This document shows positions 39,740-52,140 of a DNA stretch of 64,000 bases, piece after piece. The stretch lies in NCBI GenBank assembly GCA_036172665.1, contig CM069870.1:60884212-60948211 (forward strand), in the 5' to 3' direction. Numbering within the stretch: the stretch's first letter is position 1; each line of letters begins with the position of its first letter. Under the pieces are notes generated by a model, which did no database searches, was not told the DNA's origin, and saw nothing but the letters and a program-made list of their open reading frames with translations. A program made the translations under genes and the position numbers. The stretch is from Prosopocoilus inquinatus (Eukaryota; Arthropoda; Insecta; Coleoptera; Lucanidae).

Positions 39740-41560
39740 TCTTTTTAATCTTTTTCAGAATTAAATCAAATATTAAATAAATTGGACGAAGGTGACAACC
39801 ACGTTCCGAGCTTTTCCTTTATGCAAACTTTTCTTCTCATTTCTTCTTGCTTTCACATGTGGTTAGATATTTTCATTCAGTTCCTTGCTAATTGCTGGAG
39901 TAACTTCTCCAGCAATTAGCAAGGAACTGAATGAAAATATCTTACCGCATGTGAAAACAAGAAGAAATGAGAAGAAAAGTTTGCATAAAGAAAAAGCTCG
40001 GAACATTCCACATTTTCTTTTCCTTATTCGAATCTAATGGACGTTTGTCTTTTGTTGTTTGTTTCCAAAATCATTGGTTTTATTTTTTTTTTTTACTTTC
40101 ATATGTATCGGTATTTCTACACCGTGTAAATCTTCTTTAATATTCTTGCCCCCATGTTTTCATTTTCATATAATTTCCTCCAGAACTGCAAATATTACAA
40201 TTATTGGAGACAGGTGACAACCCTCTGCATTACGCAAGCTTTTCTTCTTCTCGTTGTCTCTTTTGCTTAGGTATGGTCTATTAGTTTCTTGCCGGCTAGG
40301 TATTTTATATTTCCATGAGTTTGTTTCTCTTTTTATTAACATTCAAATTGTTGATGTTCTTCTACAACCTGCCGTAGATCTTCTTCTGCTTCTGTTGTTT
40401 GTAAATCTTTGCCCTCTTGCCATTTCTTTGCAGTTTCCACCAAAACTACAAAAGTTAAAAGTTTTGGACGAAGGTGACAACTCTCTTCTTATTTTCTTTT
40501 CTCTTTAGATGTTTTCTATTGGTTCCTTGTCGTTTCCTCTGCTGTCTTCTCCTATCCTTTAGATTTTCTTTCTCCTTATCTCGATCTAGTGGAATTTGGA
40601 TCTTGCGTTATTTGTTTCCACGGTCGTTGATTGTGTTTCTTTTTTATCAACGTTCAAATTGTGAAGACGTTCTCCCTCAACGTATTGTAATTATTCCTCA
40701 ATTCCTGTTGGAATTGTAGTGGAATTTTATATCTTGTATTATTTGTTTCGACAATCATTGGTTATGTTTCTTTTTTTATCAAAATTCAGTTTCTCAAGTC
40801 CTGCTACATCGTGCTATAATTATTCTTTGGTTTCTGTTGTCTGTCCTCCTCTCCTGTCTTCACCTCTTTCCAATTTCTTCCAGAACTACAAAAGCGAAAG
40901 GTATTGGAGAAAGATGGCAACCCTTTGCAATGTGCTAACTTTTCTTCTTCCCATTTTCCCTTTTCTTTAGATATCTTCTATTGATTTCCTGCTGACTCCT
41001 CTACTACTATCTTGTCTTATCCTTCACATTCTCGTTCTCCTTATCCTACTCTAGTGGAATTTTATGACTCATCTTTGTTTCCCTTTTTATTAATTCAAAT
41101 TGTCCAAGTCCTTCTACATCATCGTGGCTGTAAATCTTCTTTAGTTTCTGTGTTTTGTAAATCTTGGAGCCATCTTGCCCCCAATTTTTTTAAAATTTCC
41201 ACCAAAATTTCAAAAATTATAAAAAAAATATTGGAGGAAAGTGACGACCTTTTGCAACTTGCATTTTTTTCCATTTTGCCTTTTCTTTAGTAATTTTCTA
41301 CTTGTCATCTCCTCTACCGTCGTCTCGTATCATTCGCATTTTTTTTCTCCTATTCTGATTTAGCGAAATCGTATGTATTACGATATTCATTTCCACGATC
41401 AGCTTTCTGATTAATTTTCTGGGACGTCCTTCTACGTCATCCAGTAAATCTTCTTTGCAATCCCCCGCCCCCTCCCAGAAATACAAGAATTAAAAGTGTT
41501 GAAGGAAGATGGCGACAACCCTTTGCAATATGCAAACTTTTCTTTCTCCTTCTGATTCCT
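39740..41560. repeat. Pyrimidine-rich degenerate tandem array, ~6 units
   Basis: A recurring block reads ACTACAAAAGTTAAAAGTTT, TGGACGAAGGTGACAACC, CTTTGCAATATGCAAACTTT, TCTTCTTCCCATTTTCCCTT, TTCTTTAGATATCTTCTATT and CCTCTACTGTCTTCTC. GACAAC-type anchors are near 39793, 40217, 40474, 40915, 41242 and 41514, giving an irregular period of about 260-440 bp. Each unit contains one or more polypyrimidine-TTTAG strings resembling 3' splice sites. It contains the long palindrome at 39803-40004. The origin is unknown. Confidence 0.75.
39803..40004. repeat. Long palindrome, 98 bp arms, 6 nt loop
   Basis: The left arm 39803-39900 (GTTCCGAGCTTTTCCTTTAT to GCTAATTGCTGGAG) and the right arm 39907-40004 are reverse complements with only a few mismatches, for example CATGTGGTTAG against CATGCGGTAAG. 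The loop is TAACTT. The left arm is the normal array sequence. The right arm is an inverted copy of it, so this looks like a local inverted duplication. Confidence 0.88.
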
Positions 41561-42108
41561 TCTTTCTTTTTTTTCGTTTCTATGGATAATTTCTGTTAGT
41601 CTTTTGGCGATCTTTCTATTATCTTCTCTTATCTGCCACATCTTATCTTAACAAAGACCAACTCACAGAAATCTGATACCAACGTATCTTCTCGCAGAGC
41701 AGGTAGGTACACTTTTGGCCATCAAAAAAGTCGTTACGCCTGCAAACTAACCTCGCACTTACTTGTCTGCAATGCAAATCATTTATCCTGGCTACCAGTG
41801 TACCATGTGCTTAATAATTTTGTGATTGGGGCTATATTTTGTTAGAAAATAATTTCTGGGAAAGTCAAAGTCAAGTGTTATCGGATCGGAAGGAAGTCTT
41901 TATCAAGACTTCATTAAGAAAATATTAAATTTTCTAAGAACTCGTTTTGCCCCAAAAACAATTCCTAATTCTGGTCTCCTAATATCATTTCCACTTGCAA
42001 TGAGCAATCGTCGCAGTAAAAGGTAAAAAGCGACAAGTCCATCTCCTCAATTAACACGACTTTTCTATTAACCGGAAACCGTACAATCGCAGTTATGGCA
42101 ACATCTGC
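41561..42108. other. Intronic spacer, no element seen
   Basis: Single-copy-looking AT-rich DNA between the pyrimidine-rich array and the three-copy repeat. Confidence 0.4.
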
Positions 42109-42642
42109 TTTCCAAACACCAAATTGAATCTTAAATTAACCTCGCTTAATTCTTTCTTAATTAATCTCTTGAAGATTTAATTAAATACCATCGGCACGTG
42201 GCTTATTGTCTTTAAGAACAAGTTTTTGGAGCATGTTGAAGTCAATCACGTTGTTAAATTTGGATTTTTAAAAAGTGTGTTTTTCCGAATTCCAAAGGTT
42301 TCTTTCCAACCACAAAATTGAATCTTTAATTTAATTAGCATCGGCGCGTGGCTCATTGTCTTTAAGAAGAAGTTTTAGGGCTTGTCGATGTCAATCACGT
42401 AGTTAAATTTGGATTTTCAAAAAGCGTGTCTTTCCGAATTCCAAATTCGAATCTGCTTTCCAAGCACAAAATTGAATCTTAAATGGACTTCGGTTAGTTC
42501 TTTCTTAATCAATCTCGGGAAGATTTAATTAGCATCGGCGCGTGGTTCATTGTGTTTAAGAAGAAGTTTTTGGGGCTTGTCGATGTCAATGACGTTGTTA
42601 AATTTGAATTTTCAAAAAGCGTGTCTTTCCGAATTCCAATTT
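42109..42642. repeat. Three-copy tandem repeat, ~160-190 bp unit
   Basis: Copies at about 42109-42297, 42298-42455 and 42456-42642. Shared blocks are CACAAAATTGAATCTTAAAT, GATTTAATTAGCATCGGCGC, GTGGCTCATTGTCTTTAAGA, GGGCTTGTCGATGTCAATCA and GCGTGTCTTTCCGAATTCCA. Copies differ by about 10-15% and by small deletions. They lie in the E93 intron. No coding potential. Confidence 0.85.
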
Positions 42643-42739
42643 GATAAGATCGCTTTTTCCCCGTAGGTATCTTTCACGGTGGCATTAACATTGACATTAA
42701 TTGGAATACATTCTAGCATTATCAGAGGCTGAAAAGAAA

Positions 42740-42757
42740 ACGCGCGCGCGCGCGCTC
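42740..42757. repeat. (CG)n tract
   Basis: An alternating run of about 16 bp, CGCGCGCGCGCGCGC, sits inside otherwise AT-rich intron. Alternating CG is the classic Z-DNA-forming sequence; any role is speculative. Confidence 0.8.
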
Positions 42758-43612
42758 CGCGGAAAATGTCAGCCCCTCTCGAGCGAAACCTTGAGTCGGA
42801 TAAATTGTAGCAGTAGTAACATGCGTGCACTTGCAAAATACATTGTCATTACGGTACAAGGACGTGAAAAAATTGACCGCTGGAATGCTACTGTCGGTTC
42901 GATTAAGTTAAAAGTTCTGTTAGGCAGATATTAGAACACTTGCTCTACATTCTCCGGCAAAAACTACCTGCTGTTTAAATGCAGTGCTTCGAACTGTAAT
43001 AAATCCGTTTTTCTATTGCTTCCGTATGGTCGCTCTAGGGAAGTGTAAACTTGCATGCGGATCAATTTGTGCAATTCGTCATTGTTTGCACTGACAAATA
43101 AATTGAAGTTTTCGGGCCAAAAATTAAGAAAAAAAAAAACAAATTGTTGAAAACTTATATTTAGTATTAACCATTTTGTATTTAGTAGAGTTCATTATTT
43201 TTAATCTTCCAATTCGCCCCTCTTATAGCCAGTGAAGTATTCTCTTATTCCAACGCCCGTTTTATACAGGCCTGATTCATTAGGTGGCAAAATACTCCGC
43301 CTTCATCTGACTTCATCTTAAATGTGGCCCAGCACAGAAATTCACCATTTTAAGTTCTCTTTCCATACTTATTAGTAAGCGGAGGGCACTTAATAGTTAA
43401 ACGCTTGCGTCGCAGCCCACATACATTGCTTAATACGCTAAGATCTGATATTACTACGCGATGACTCAAACCTGTTTTTGAAGATGGCGTTGCTTATACC
43501 TATTACTCTATTGAAAGAAACAATTAGGTTACGTGTTGTCCAGAGGACATTGCCAGATAAAAAGTTAATAATTTGAATAACTTTATCCAGTATAAAATAA
43601 GGTACACTTCAA

Positions 43613-44205
43613 TATACAGAATGCTGCATTTTGAAACGCAACATAGGAAATCCTATGTTAATTTAAAGGCGTTCGAATATTGGCTTCCCTAATTATTTTA
43701 CAGCAAAATTCCATTCAGGTTTATTAAAGTACTCTTCAAGATGAATCTGTCAGTGAAGTTTGAGAATTTTTCATACGCTGAGTTTTAAGATATTTAAAAA
43801 AGATTCTGTAACTATACTCGATTTATACCAAACTATCAGACCAATCTATCAGCATAGTCTTGATCAATGATAGCGAAAACTGAACAGATAATTAATAAAT
43901 CTAGTTCGTTTTTAAAAAAGAATAATAAAAAAGCTTTTCCATTAATTTATTTTAACATTTACTGATCAAGGCTGTGCTGATATATAATTCGATGTAAATC
44001 GCATATCGTTACTGATCTTTTTTAAATATCTTGAAACTGAGCGAATGAAAAATTCTCAAACGTCACAGACAGATTCATCTTAAAGAGCACTTTAAGAAAC
44101 CTAAAGGAATTTTCCTGTAAAATGATTAGGCAAGTCAATATTCGAGCACCTTTAAATTAACATGGGATTTCCTATGTTGCGTTTCAAAACGCAGCACCCT
44201 GTATA
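43613..44205. mobile_element. Fold-back element with TATACAGGGTGCTGC ends
   Basis: 593 bp. The left end TATACAGAATGCTGCATTTT and the right end (minus strand) TATACAGGGTGCTGCGTTTT begin an inverted repeat. It runs through GAAACGCAACATAGGAAATC and GATGAATCTGTC to GATATTTAAAAAAGAT, so nearly the whole element is two arms of about 290 bp. TA repeats flank the CAGGGTG termini. Nonautonomous, no coding capacity. Superfamily not assigned. Confidence 0.82.
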
Positions 44206-45362
44206 AGGAAATAAAGAAAAGAAATTGGCAATTTTGTTTAATGAAGCGTTGTGTACGTTTGCGCCCTCGTCTTTCCCCTATTACCTTAAGAAATTATTAT
44301 TGACATAAATTTAAGGAATGGTGCTCAAAGAACATTTTCTACTGAAATTAAATTAAATCATTTAAATAAGAAGAAGACATGTATGTAATACACCGATTGA
44401 AGGCTTTCACTTTAGCCAGTAGTGATTTCATGAAGAGCAACAGGGAACCTATGTATGCGATTAGGTGAGAGAGTTGCGGATATTGTGCCGCAGTGTTGCC
44501 ACCTCTGTTAGGAGCGTCTCCCCATGGCGCTTGACAAACTTCCCCATGTTTACCCCTCTCAGAAGTGAAAAATCCCACAAGAAGAACAATTTCCCCAGGC
44601 AAAAATTATTTAGTCCTAATTTCTTGTATTGACACTAGGACTACATTGAGTTATTACAACATTCATGAATGCCAGTTTACGCTTAGAGAAAAATTGTTTT
44701 TAGATTTTATTTATCTGTCCATGTTAGGTCAAATATCAGTAATGTTAATAATAAAAACAATATAATTACTTTCAAAAAGTTAATTTTAATATGAACATTT
44801 TTTACTTAAGACCGAATGAAATTTTAAAAGTTTTTACAAATAATAAAAAATTCAATGTTACAAAAATAAATATATACCGCTGAAGTTATAGCGTCAAATA
44901 GAAAAACGAAGAAATGACTTGGAGAGAAAGGTGATGAAAGAAAATGAGTTTATGCGTAAAAGGAATTATTCTTTCAATTCACCAACGCTGACTTTCCTGA
45001 AACACAGAATTTAAATTAAATTAATAAAATAGAAGAAATTCAGTTAGGATTAAATTGATTTAAAAAAAGCAAACACCTGTGAAGTATAATCACTTCATTT
45101 ACGAAATTAATTTCAAACTGAGGAAATTAACTGATTGAAAAAAGTTAATATAAAAAAATAACTTCAACGAGGAACGATAATAATTAGAAAACTCTTAGAG
45201 CATTTATGCACTTTTTTTCACGCTTTTGCTATGCGTAAGAAATCCTTAATCGTGTGCATAATTAGGGGTAATACTGCGGCTTCCGTACTCTCGATCTCAA
45301 TGTCCCAGTCGCTTGCTGCATGCCGCGTGCAAAAAAATCGAAAAACTACTTGACCCTGACCC

Positions 45363-45519
45363 TGCACACGTTATGATTCATCATAATATTTATTCGCAAA
45401 AATTAATTTTCTCTAGAAACATTACATCTTGCGTACTGAACTGCACACGTTATGATTCATCATAATATTTATTCGCAAAAATTCATTTTCTCTAGAAACA
45501 TTACATCTTGCGTACTGAA
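45363..45519. repeat. Tandem duplication of 78 bp
   Basis: CTGCACACGTTATGATTCAT to CATCTTGCGTACTGAA occurs twice in direct succession with one visible substitution (AATTAATTTTC against AATTCATTTTC). This indicates a recent slippage or unequal exchange. Confidence 0.9.
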
Positions 45520-45563
45520 AATTCGATCCTTTACACACACCGACATTAATGTATCGCGCACTA

Positions 45564-45719
45564 CACAGAGAAAAATCAATAGTAAAAAATAACACAAATT
45601 GTAGTCAGAATGAAGACAGAAACAAATTGTAGCAATTGTGCGACTATTTGCTACAATTTGTTTCTGTCTTCATTCTGACTACAATTTATGTTACTTTTTA
45701 CTATTGATTTTTCTCTGTG
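45564..45719. mobile_element. 156 bp MITE with 70 bp terminal inverted repeats, TA target
   Basis: The left end is CACAGAGAAAAATCAATAGT; the right end is its inverse ACTATTGATTTTTCTCTGTG. The arms are about 70 bp with two or three mismatches and a 14 nt loop. TA flanks both sides (45562-63 and 45720-21). The TA target and short hairpin form fit a Tc1/mariner-derived MITE. Confidence 0.85.
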
Positions 45720-46969
45720 TATAGACTAAGAAGTAAAATTCAACACGAGATTTAAATTAAATTTTGATGTGCGGATAAATGCTATTAAAAGCGAATATTA
45801 TAATCGAAGTTGACGGAGAAAATCGTTATTGTCTTGAATTGGCAACGTTGATCTTGACCAGTGTGGAGGATGTATAACAGGTGATCAAACAGAGCATTCG
45901 TCTGTGCATTGGTAAAAAGTCTGCACTTAGTGAGTTAAGACTGTTTACGCCTTGAGCATTACATAACATCTACATCTACTTTTTATGTTGGTGTTCCCGT
46001 ACCGAATGCGGCGTCGTATTACCATATATTGTCCCCTGTATTGTGATCTCGACACAATCGTATTTACAAATTTAATTTCTACCAAATAAAATCTAATCAA
46101 AAGAGCAAAAATAAATCGTCGTTAGGCTTTCTGGGTTTTCCCCTTAATATGGGAAATCCCTCCCGAGATGGCAACACTGCAGTGTGCGTAGCACGTTTTC
46201 CTCGATGTACGTAGAGTTCTTTGCACATTTGCACAGTATTGCTTGCCATTTTACTATTTTTGTCACTGGTTCTGCTAACTTCCTATCAGAACAACAATTT
46301 CTTGTGAGTTCAGATATGTTGAAGATCTAATGATTTCATATTTACTAATTGTCATTGTCAATTCTTCAGTGAACTTTCCCGAGTCCATTAAAAAAAAAAG
46401 TGTTAGTGTTAAAAATTCCTATTTGCTTTTTTCTTTCTTTCTGCTTTAGAAAGCGAACTCAAAACTCGTAAATAATTGCAGAGACGAGAAAAGAAATGTG
46501 TTTATACGAAATGTTTTTATTAAATTAAATTTATTGTTATAGGAAAGAATTCTGTAATTGCGTAAATAAACTTTTGTAACTAGAACCATCATGTTACGAC
46601 AGGGTCTTCTCCAGGTGCTCGCTTATCTCGCTATAGCAGCAACGACGTTGTCTGTTGAGATGGGGTTGGTGGCGTCGGCATTGGGGTCCAGGGCATCGGT
46701 AACGACCTTCGTGGGAGCGAGGGCGCCTCTTATTGTGAATCGGTACTAACGTCTTAGTGATGACTGCCATTCCAAATTCAACTCAGCCTGTTTATACTGG
46801 TTTGTTTACGAACTTTGCTTACTTGACCTGGCCACACTGACAACGTTTAAGCGTTAACTATTTCCGGAAATTTTGAATTGTTTTATAGAAAGTGCCAGTA
46901 TATGGAGAACCCCATGCGTATAACGTGTATTACTGAAAACCGGACCTTTAGTATGGCAAAACGAACGGA

Positions 46970-47560
46970 GGGTGGAATATCGCTAGGCTCACCTTACGTC
47001 CCGGTTTAACCGGGATTGTCCCGGCTTCAGGGATTGATCCCGGCCAGTTTGGCATTTTGTCCCTGTTAACGATTGTATAAACTTAGAACGGTACGGCCGG
47101 TACGTCGCATGGCACGACAGCAACGCGTCATTTAATAATTCTGATTTGAAATGGAAAGTTGTTTAATTTAAAACGTAAAGGGTACAAAAAATAATTAAAA
47201 TAATTTAATGTGCTCCTTCAGTGAACTTTCGATACTTTGGGTACCTTATCTATCTGCTTGTTTTTAATAATAAAACATGTTTTCAAGTATTCAAAGTTCA
47301 CTTTCTATTTAGTCCCAAAAATGTTTTTGTAAACATAGTAACATATTATCACTTTCTATTGACATGTTAATGACGTCACTTTTACGACGTTATTAATACG
47401 TGTCGTACGACTCGTCATATTGACGTCACTTTCGGGACAAATGACGTCAATGACGTAAAATAACCTAAAAATGACGTAATTTCGACGTCACTCTGCTAGC
47501 TGCATTCTCTTCACCTATCCCGTTTCCCACTCCTGTCCCGGTTTAGAGCTTCATGATAAT
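46970..47560. mobile_element. Possible CCCGGTTT-type DNA transposon relic
   Basis: Left, TTACGTCCCGGTTTAACCGG and GTCCCGGCTTCAGGGATTGA. Right, the region at 47515-47555 contains CCCGTTTCCCACTCCTGTCC and CGGTTTAGAG. These G/C-rich repeats are unlike the intron around them and resemble hAT element ends. The interior holds a cluster of TGACGTCA. No transposase; boundaries are approximate. Confidence 0.3.
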
Positions 47561-48637
47561 GTTAAGCCTAAATCTCGCGCACTTTGTTAGTCACATGTTG
47601 TCTTCTCTGGTCCTGTTTATTTTTGCCATATAGGAAAGGGGAGTGCGTGCTCGAAAATCGGCTCGTTTTCTGCTCAGTCAGTTTGTCAGTTGTCGAAAAG
47701 TCAGGCATGATGAGACAACAGCTGCCCATTTCAAAATATTAAAGAGGAATTTAAATGTTCACAGATAAATATCTTCTGGTAAAAATAATAATAATTTGTA
47801 TTCCTTTTCCGACCTAAAAATTACTTTAAAACTCCTTTTAAAAACACCTTTAAGAAAATTTGGCCCTTAAATTTGCAAGGGGGAAGGGAAATTAACAACA
47901 TTGTGCACCAAGAAGATTTCTTCTTTACTTATGTATGCATTTTTTAATATTTTTACAGAAACGCTATCTTGGTAAAAGCCAATCGATTCCTGTCCTTCAG
48001 TCAGTTCTTTTGTCCGCTTACAGGTTTACCCAAATTCATAAAATCCTAATAAAATAAATAAATGTATTTAGACAAAGAGAAGAGCAAAAATTAAAATAAT
48101 TGGGGAACAAAAGACCATTTCAAAACCGTTTTATGTTGGCTGACTAACACCTTTCATGTCTTTTTTTTTCGCCAGCAACAAATTGTGTAAAACCTATTGC
48201 AATAGAACAATAATTATTATTAATATTATGGTGATAGTGCTTTGGTAATGCTGTCGAAAAAAGCTTTTTGGGTATGTAGCACAAGGACAAAGAATGTTGT
48301 AAATTCGAACGTATTTACTGTTTTAATTACATTATTTATTACTGAAAGATGCTGTGTAACGTTTTTCTATACTCAATATAACTACTCTCTCTTTTTTTTT
48401 TCAAAACGTTAAGAGGTACTTTGTTAATTTTTACATAGAAAAGACATACTGTTTATTGAAGGCAGGAAACTCCAGACAATTTCGACAAATAGGACAGGAT
48501 AGTGCAATATCTTTTGTTTCATTATCTTTTTTTATTATTATACAGAGTGGGTCATTGGTATCTAACTAACTAATTATAAAAGAAAATACCTTCTACAAAA
48601 GTTATCGCCTGTTCTATCTCAACAAATTATTTCCACA
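47561..48637. other. Intronic spacer, no gene seen
   Basis: AT-rich, with no recognised element end or coding region. Confidence 0.4.
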
Positions 48638-48956
48638 TATACAGCGTGTCCCATAAGTAAGTTCCCTACCAAACTTATACTTTTTTTAAATAGAATGTAC
48701 CAGTTTTTATTGCAGATTTCGATAGAAACCATACGCAATCCACAGCTATTCAATTGAATTAATGAACTAAAATGTAGATGTATTTTATTCATAGTCAGCG
48801 GATCAAAAAAATGTATTTAGTGTACTTAACTAATTATAAATATCGTGTAGAATAATCCTTATGAATAAGAACATCATTTTTTATGTACGTTTGCACGGAA
48901 ACGATTGAGACTAAAAAGTTTAATTTCTCAAGAAATTTAAATGGAACGCCCTGTAT
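48638..48956. mobile_element. Short element with TATACAGSGTGTCCC ends
   Basis: Left TATACAGCGTGTCCCATAAG. The right end on the minus strand is TATACAGGGCGTTCCATTTA. The termini resemble the CAGGGTG family at 43613 and 55827, but only about 13 bp are inverted. TA/TATA flanks both. No coding capacity. Confidence 0.5.
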
Positions 48957-49324
48957 ATTTTAACACAATCCAATAACTCGTCAAATTCTGTTTCTAACAA
49001 ATGCAACTTGTAGTTGTCTGATGCTTACGGTTTTCGAGATATCTGCACTTATACTTAGAACTACTGGCAAGGACCACATTTCAAGAAAATAAACAAAAAA
49101 GAAAGGGCACAATTACGTTTATCTGTTAATTCTCAAGGAAATATTGAGATTTATAAATAATCCGCAAAATTAAGCTCACTATAAGAACTGCTTACAGGTG
49201 AAATTAACTAATTAATATTAATTATTCGTACGATTGCCATTTACAAAAAATAGATGTACATGTCATAATCTAGCATTAAAAAAAAACACCTACATAGTAT
49301 AAAAATATTGTGATTAATGTCATG

Positions 49325-50520
49325 AATTCGTAATCTCGGAAGCGTTGGGATCAATAACATCATTCAAGTATTCAAAGGTAGAGCTTCTGCTAAGCAGGAA
49401 TTCCCTTAGAGATGTCTTGAATAGTTTACTATTTTGAGTTCTAATAGTTTCTGGGAGTTTGTTGAAGAACTTGACGCCCATGTAAGATGGGGCCTGCTCA
49501 AACTTCTTGGAATGATGTGGTGGAATTACAAAAAAATCTTTGAACCGTGTATCATAGTCATGATACTGAGAATTTAGAACAAATCTCTCACAGTTTGCTT
49601 TGACATACAGTAGACATTTAACGAAAGCAATTTTTTTTCTCTTTAAAGATCTCTCTGCATGAATTTCTGTGTTTTACATTAAATATTAATCTTATAATTC
49701 GTTTCTGCGCCACGTATACCCTCTTACTATTAAGAGCGTTTCCCCATAATGTAAGATTATAAGAAAGGTAAGGATACACCATGGTGAGTAACTTATGTGA
49801 GGTCAGGACCTTCTTCAACTGGGAGATAGCAAAGTAAGCTTTACTAAGTTGGTTGCAAACCGTATTAATTTGATCTTGCCACGCTAATTGCTCATCCACA
49901 ATTAATCCAAGAAATTTTGTTTTCCGTATCTATTTTTTGCCGTTTAACTCTAAAGTTACATTTTCGGGATTCTTCCCGTTGAAAAAGTTCATAACCACTG
50001 TTTTTTTTCACAGTTTAGGATCAATTTGTTTTTGGTGCACCGCTCTCTAAACTCTAGTGATACTTTGTACACCTTTTGCCTCAACTCCTCAGGGGTTTGT
50101 GCAGTAACGGCCATAGACTTATCATCTGCAAATAAACTAACTTTTTCGGACTCAATACGACTTACCATATCGTTTATGAACAATATAAAAATCAGGGGCC
50201 CCAGCACAGACCCCTGAGGAACGCCATAATCGATATTATACTCGGATGATCGTACATTTTCTACTTTAACACAGTTTACGAGCACTCAGATAGTATATAA
50301 ACCAAGACAAGACTGTACCTCTGTTATCCACTGCGTGAAGCTTCTCACAAATTATTTGTATGTCAAGACAATCGAATGCGCGGGTCAGATCGAAGAAGAG
50401 ACCAGGCTACTAAATAACCCTCGTCAATTTTCTGGTATATAAATTCTAAGATATTCATAGCTGCCCCCTCCTCTACTAAAGTTTTAACAAAAAAATTCAA
50501 AGTGTAATTTTCATTTAATG
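49325..50520 (-). pseudogene. LINE C remnant: RT palm to C-terminus
   Basis: On the minus strand from right to left: FDLTRAFDCLDIQIICEKL and SWFIYYLSAR (about 50400-50280), IDYGVPQGSVLGPLIFILF, and the catalytic box SLFADDKSMAV (about 50240-50120). A frameshift lies near 50005 in a T run. DEQLAWQDQINTVCNQLSKA and WGNALNSKRV (49900-49730) follow, then a C-terminus with FFNKLPETIRTQNSK ending ASEITNS-stop near 49327. Endonuclease and ORF1 are missing. It is a different family from LINE A and B (FADDKSM) and is antisense in the E93 intron. Confidence 0.85.
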
Positions 50521-52140
50521 AAACTTGAACTCTATCAATCCTTCAATTTATTTTCAACGTCTAATCGATATCATGGAAACTGTTTGGAAAATTTTTAGCT
50601 AATTTTTTGAAAAATTTCTCTTATTTTATACCTGTACACTAATAATATTTTAAATTTTTAACAGTTTACCTACGGTAAATATGAATTTTCAGTAATTTCT
50701 ATTAAAAAAATTACTGACATATAAAGACCACAAAGAAAAAACAAAAACCATAGATGTTAAAAAAGTAGAATGGGAAATTTTTCTTCTTCCTTGTTGATAG
50801 CCGCCGAATATATTTTTTGTTTTCGTTTAGCCAATTACTCGGTAGTTATTTTTGACGTTTTTATTAACCATTAATTTGCTTTGAGTTAAAATTTATTTGA
50901 AAACGAAAAGAATTTTTTAAGAAAAGGCTTAGAATTCTTCTAGCTGCAGTTAACACAGAAATGTACAAATACGAAATTAATTTCGTGTTATGCTGATTTC
51001 TAATTTATTCTACTGCACAAAGGACTGTTTTTTATTGTTCATTTACTAATTTCTTTTTTTTTTTTTTTCAATTTGGAAAAAGCATTTTGAAGCTTGATTT
51101 ACGCTGGAAACCGGCCGCGTTCTTTAGCCATTTTGTTGCCGCAAGGACTAGTCGTAAATCACTGTGTGATGTAACTCTGCCTTTTTTGTCAACGTGACAT
51201 TCTCGAAAACGCCTAATACAATTGGTCGACGAAACGCTGGACTAGTCGGTGGCCAGGGCCACACCTTTCTAACTTTGTAAATGGCATGGCAGTTTAAATT
51301 ATTACAAACCGAAAACGCGTTCACGTCTCCCCTTTCGAATTCTTGGGCACAACATTAATATTTATTTATTATACGAAATTGATTGCACTAATCTTAAAAC
51401 ATTAAGCACGATTTTATTTTTGCTTGACCAAAGCAGGTAAAAGGTCGATTTAATAATTTTTCTAAAAAGAAAGAATAAATAATATTATTACTATTATTGC
51501 AATAGTAAGTCTACTTTGCTTCGTGTGTTCAGGAAATATTTAATTTAGTGTTGAAATTAACGACAATTAAAAAAACGACCGATTTTAAAAATAGGACAAA
51601 CTCACTGACTATTAAATAACTATAAATTAACAGTGTATTCAGACATACGTATTTTATGAACAAGGCCGTTTCCCAGATTCATAATTTGTTCCTCCGCCTT
51701 TTTAAATAAATCGTTGCCTAATCATTATTCAAATAATGTTGTTACTTGATTACGTCAAATGTTGTAACGCGTTTTCTTCTATGCATCTTTCATGAAGTAT
51801 TACAAGCATTTTTTTTTTATTATGTAGGTACCTACCTTTGCTACATATTTTGCAAACGCAATAAGTAGTAAGTTTTAAAAAAAAGCAAATAATTTTCTAA
51901 AAGAAGAAAGAATTAAAGTGTCTAATTTGGAAAGACACCTTCAAGCAAAGCATGTTGAATACAACTGAATAGTATCTACGTTTTTTCTTTAATAGAATTA
52001 TGCATATTAATGAGACCACAACAAAAGAAGTCATTAATTATTTCCTGCGGTATAACAATAACACTAATAGGGATTTAATTAAATCTAACATTAGTGCTAC
52101 TTACTATTTTTTCATATTTTCATATTAGACGGCATAAAAA
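50521..52140. other. Intronic spacer, no gene seen
   Basis: AT-rich intron with homopolymer runs. No coding region or element end recognised. Confidence 0.4.

Larger units (their letters stand above)
44491..46187. mobile_element. Candidate nonautonomous DNA transposon, CAGTGTTGCCA ends
   Basis: CAGTGTTGCCACCTC (from about 44491) and its inverse GAGATGGCAACACTG (to about 46187) could be terminal inverted repeats about 1.7 kb apart. Both are followed inward by CCC/GGGA-rich subterminal sequence. No transposase lies between them, and I see no matching 8 bp target duplication, so pairing these ends is uncertain. Confidence 0.35.
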
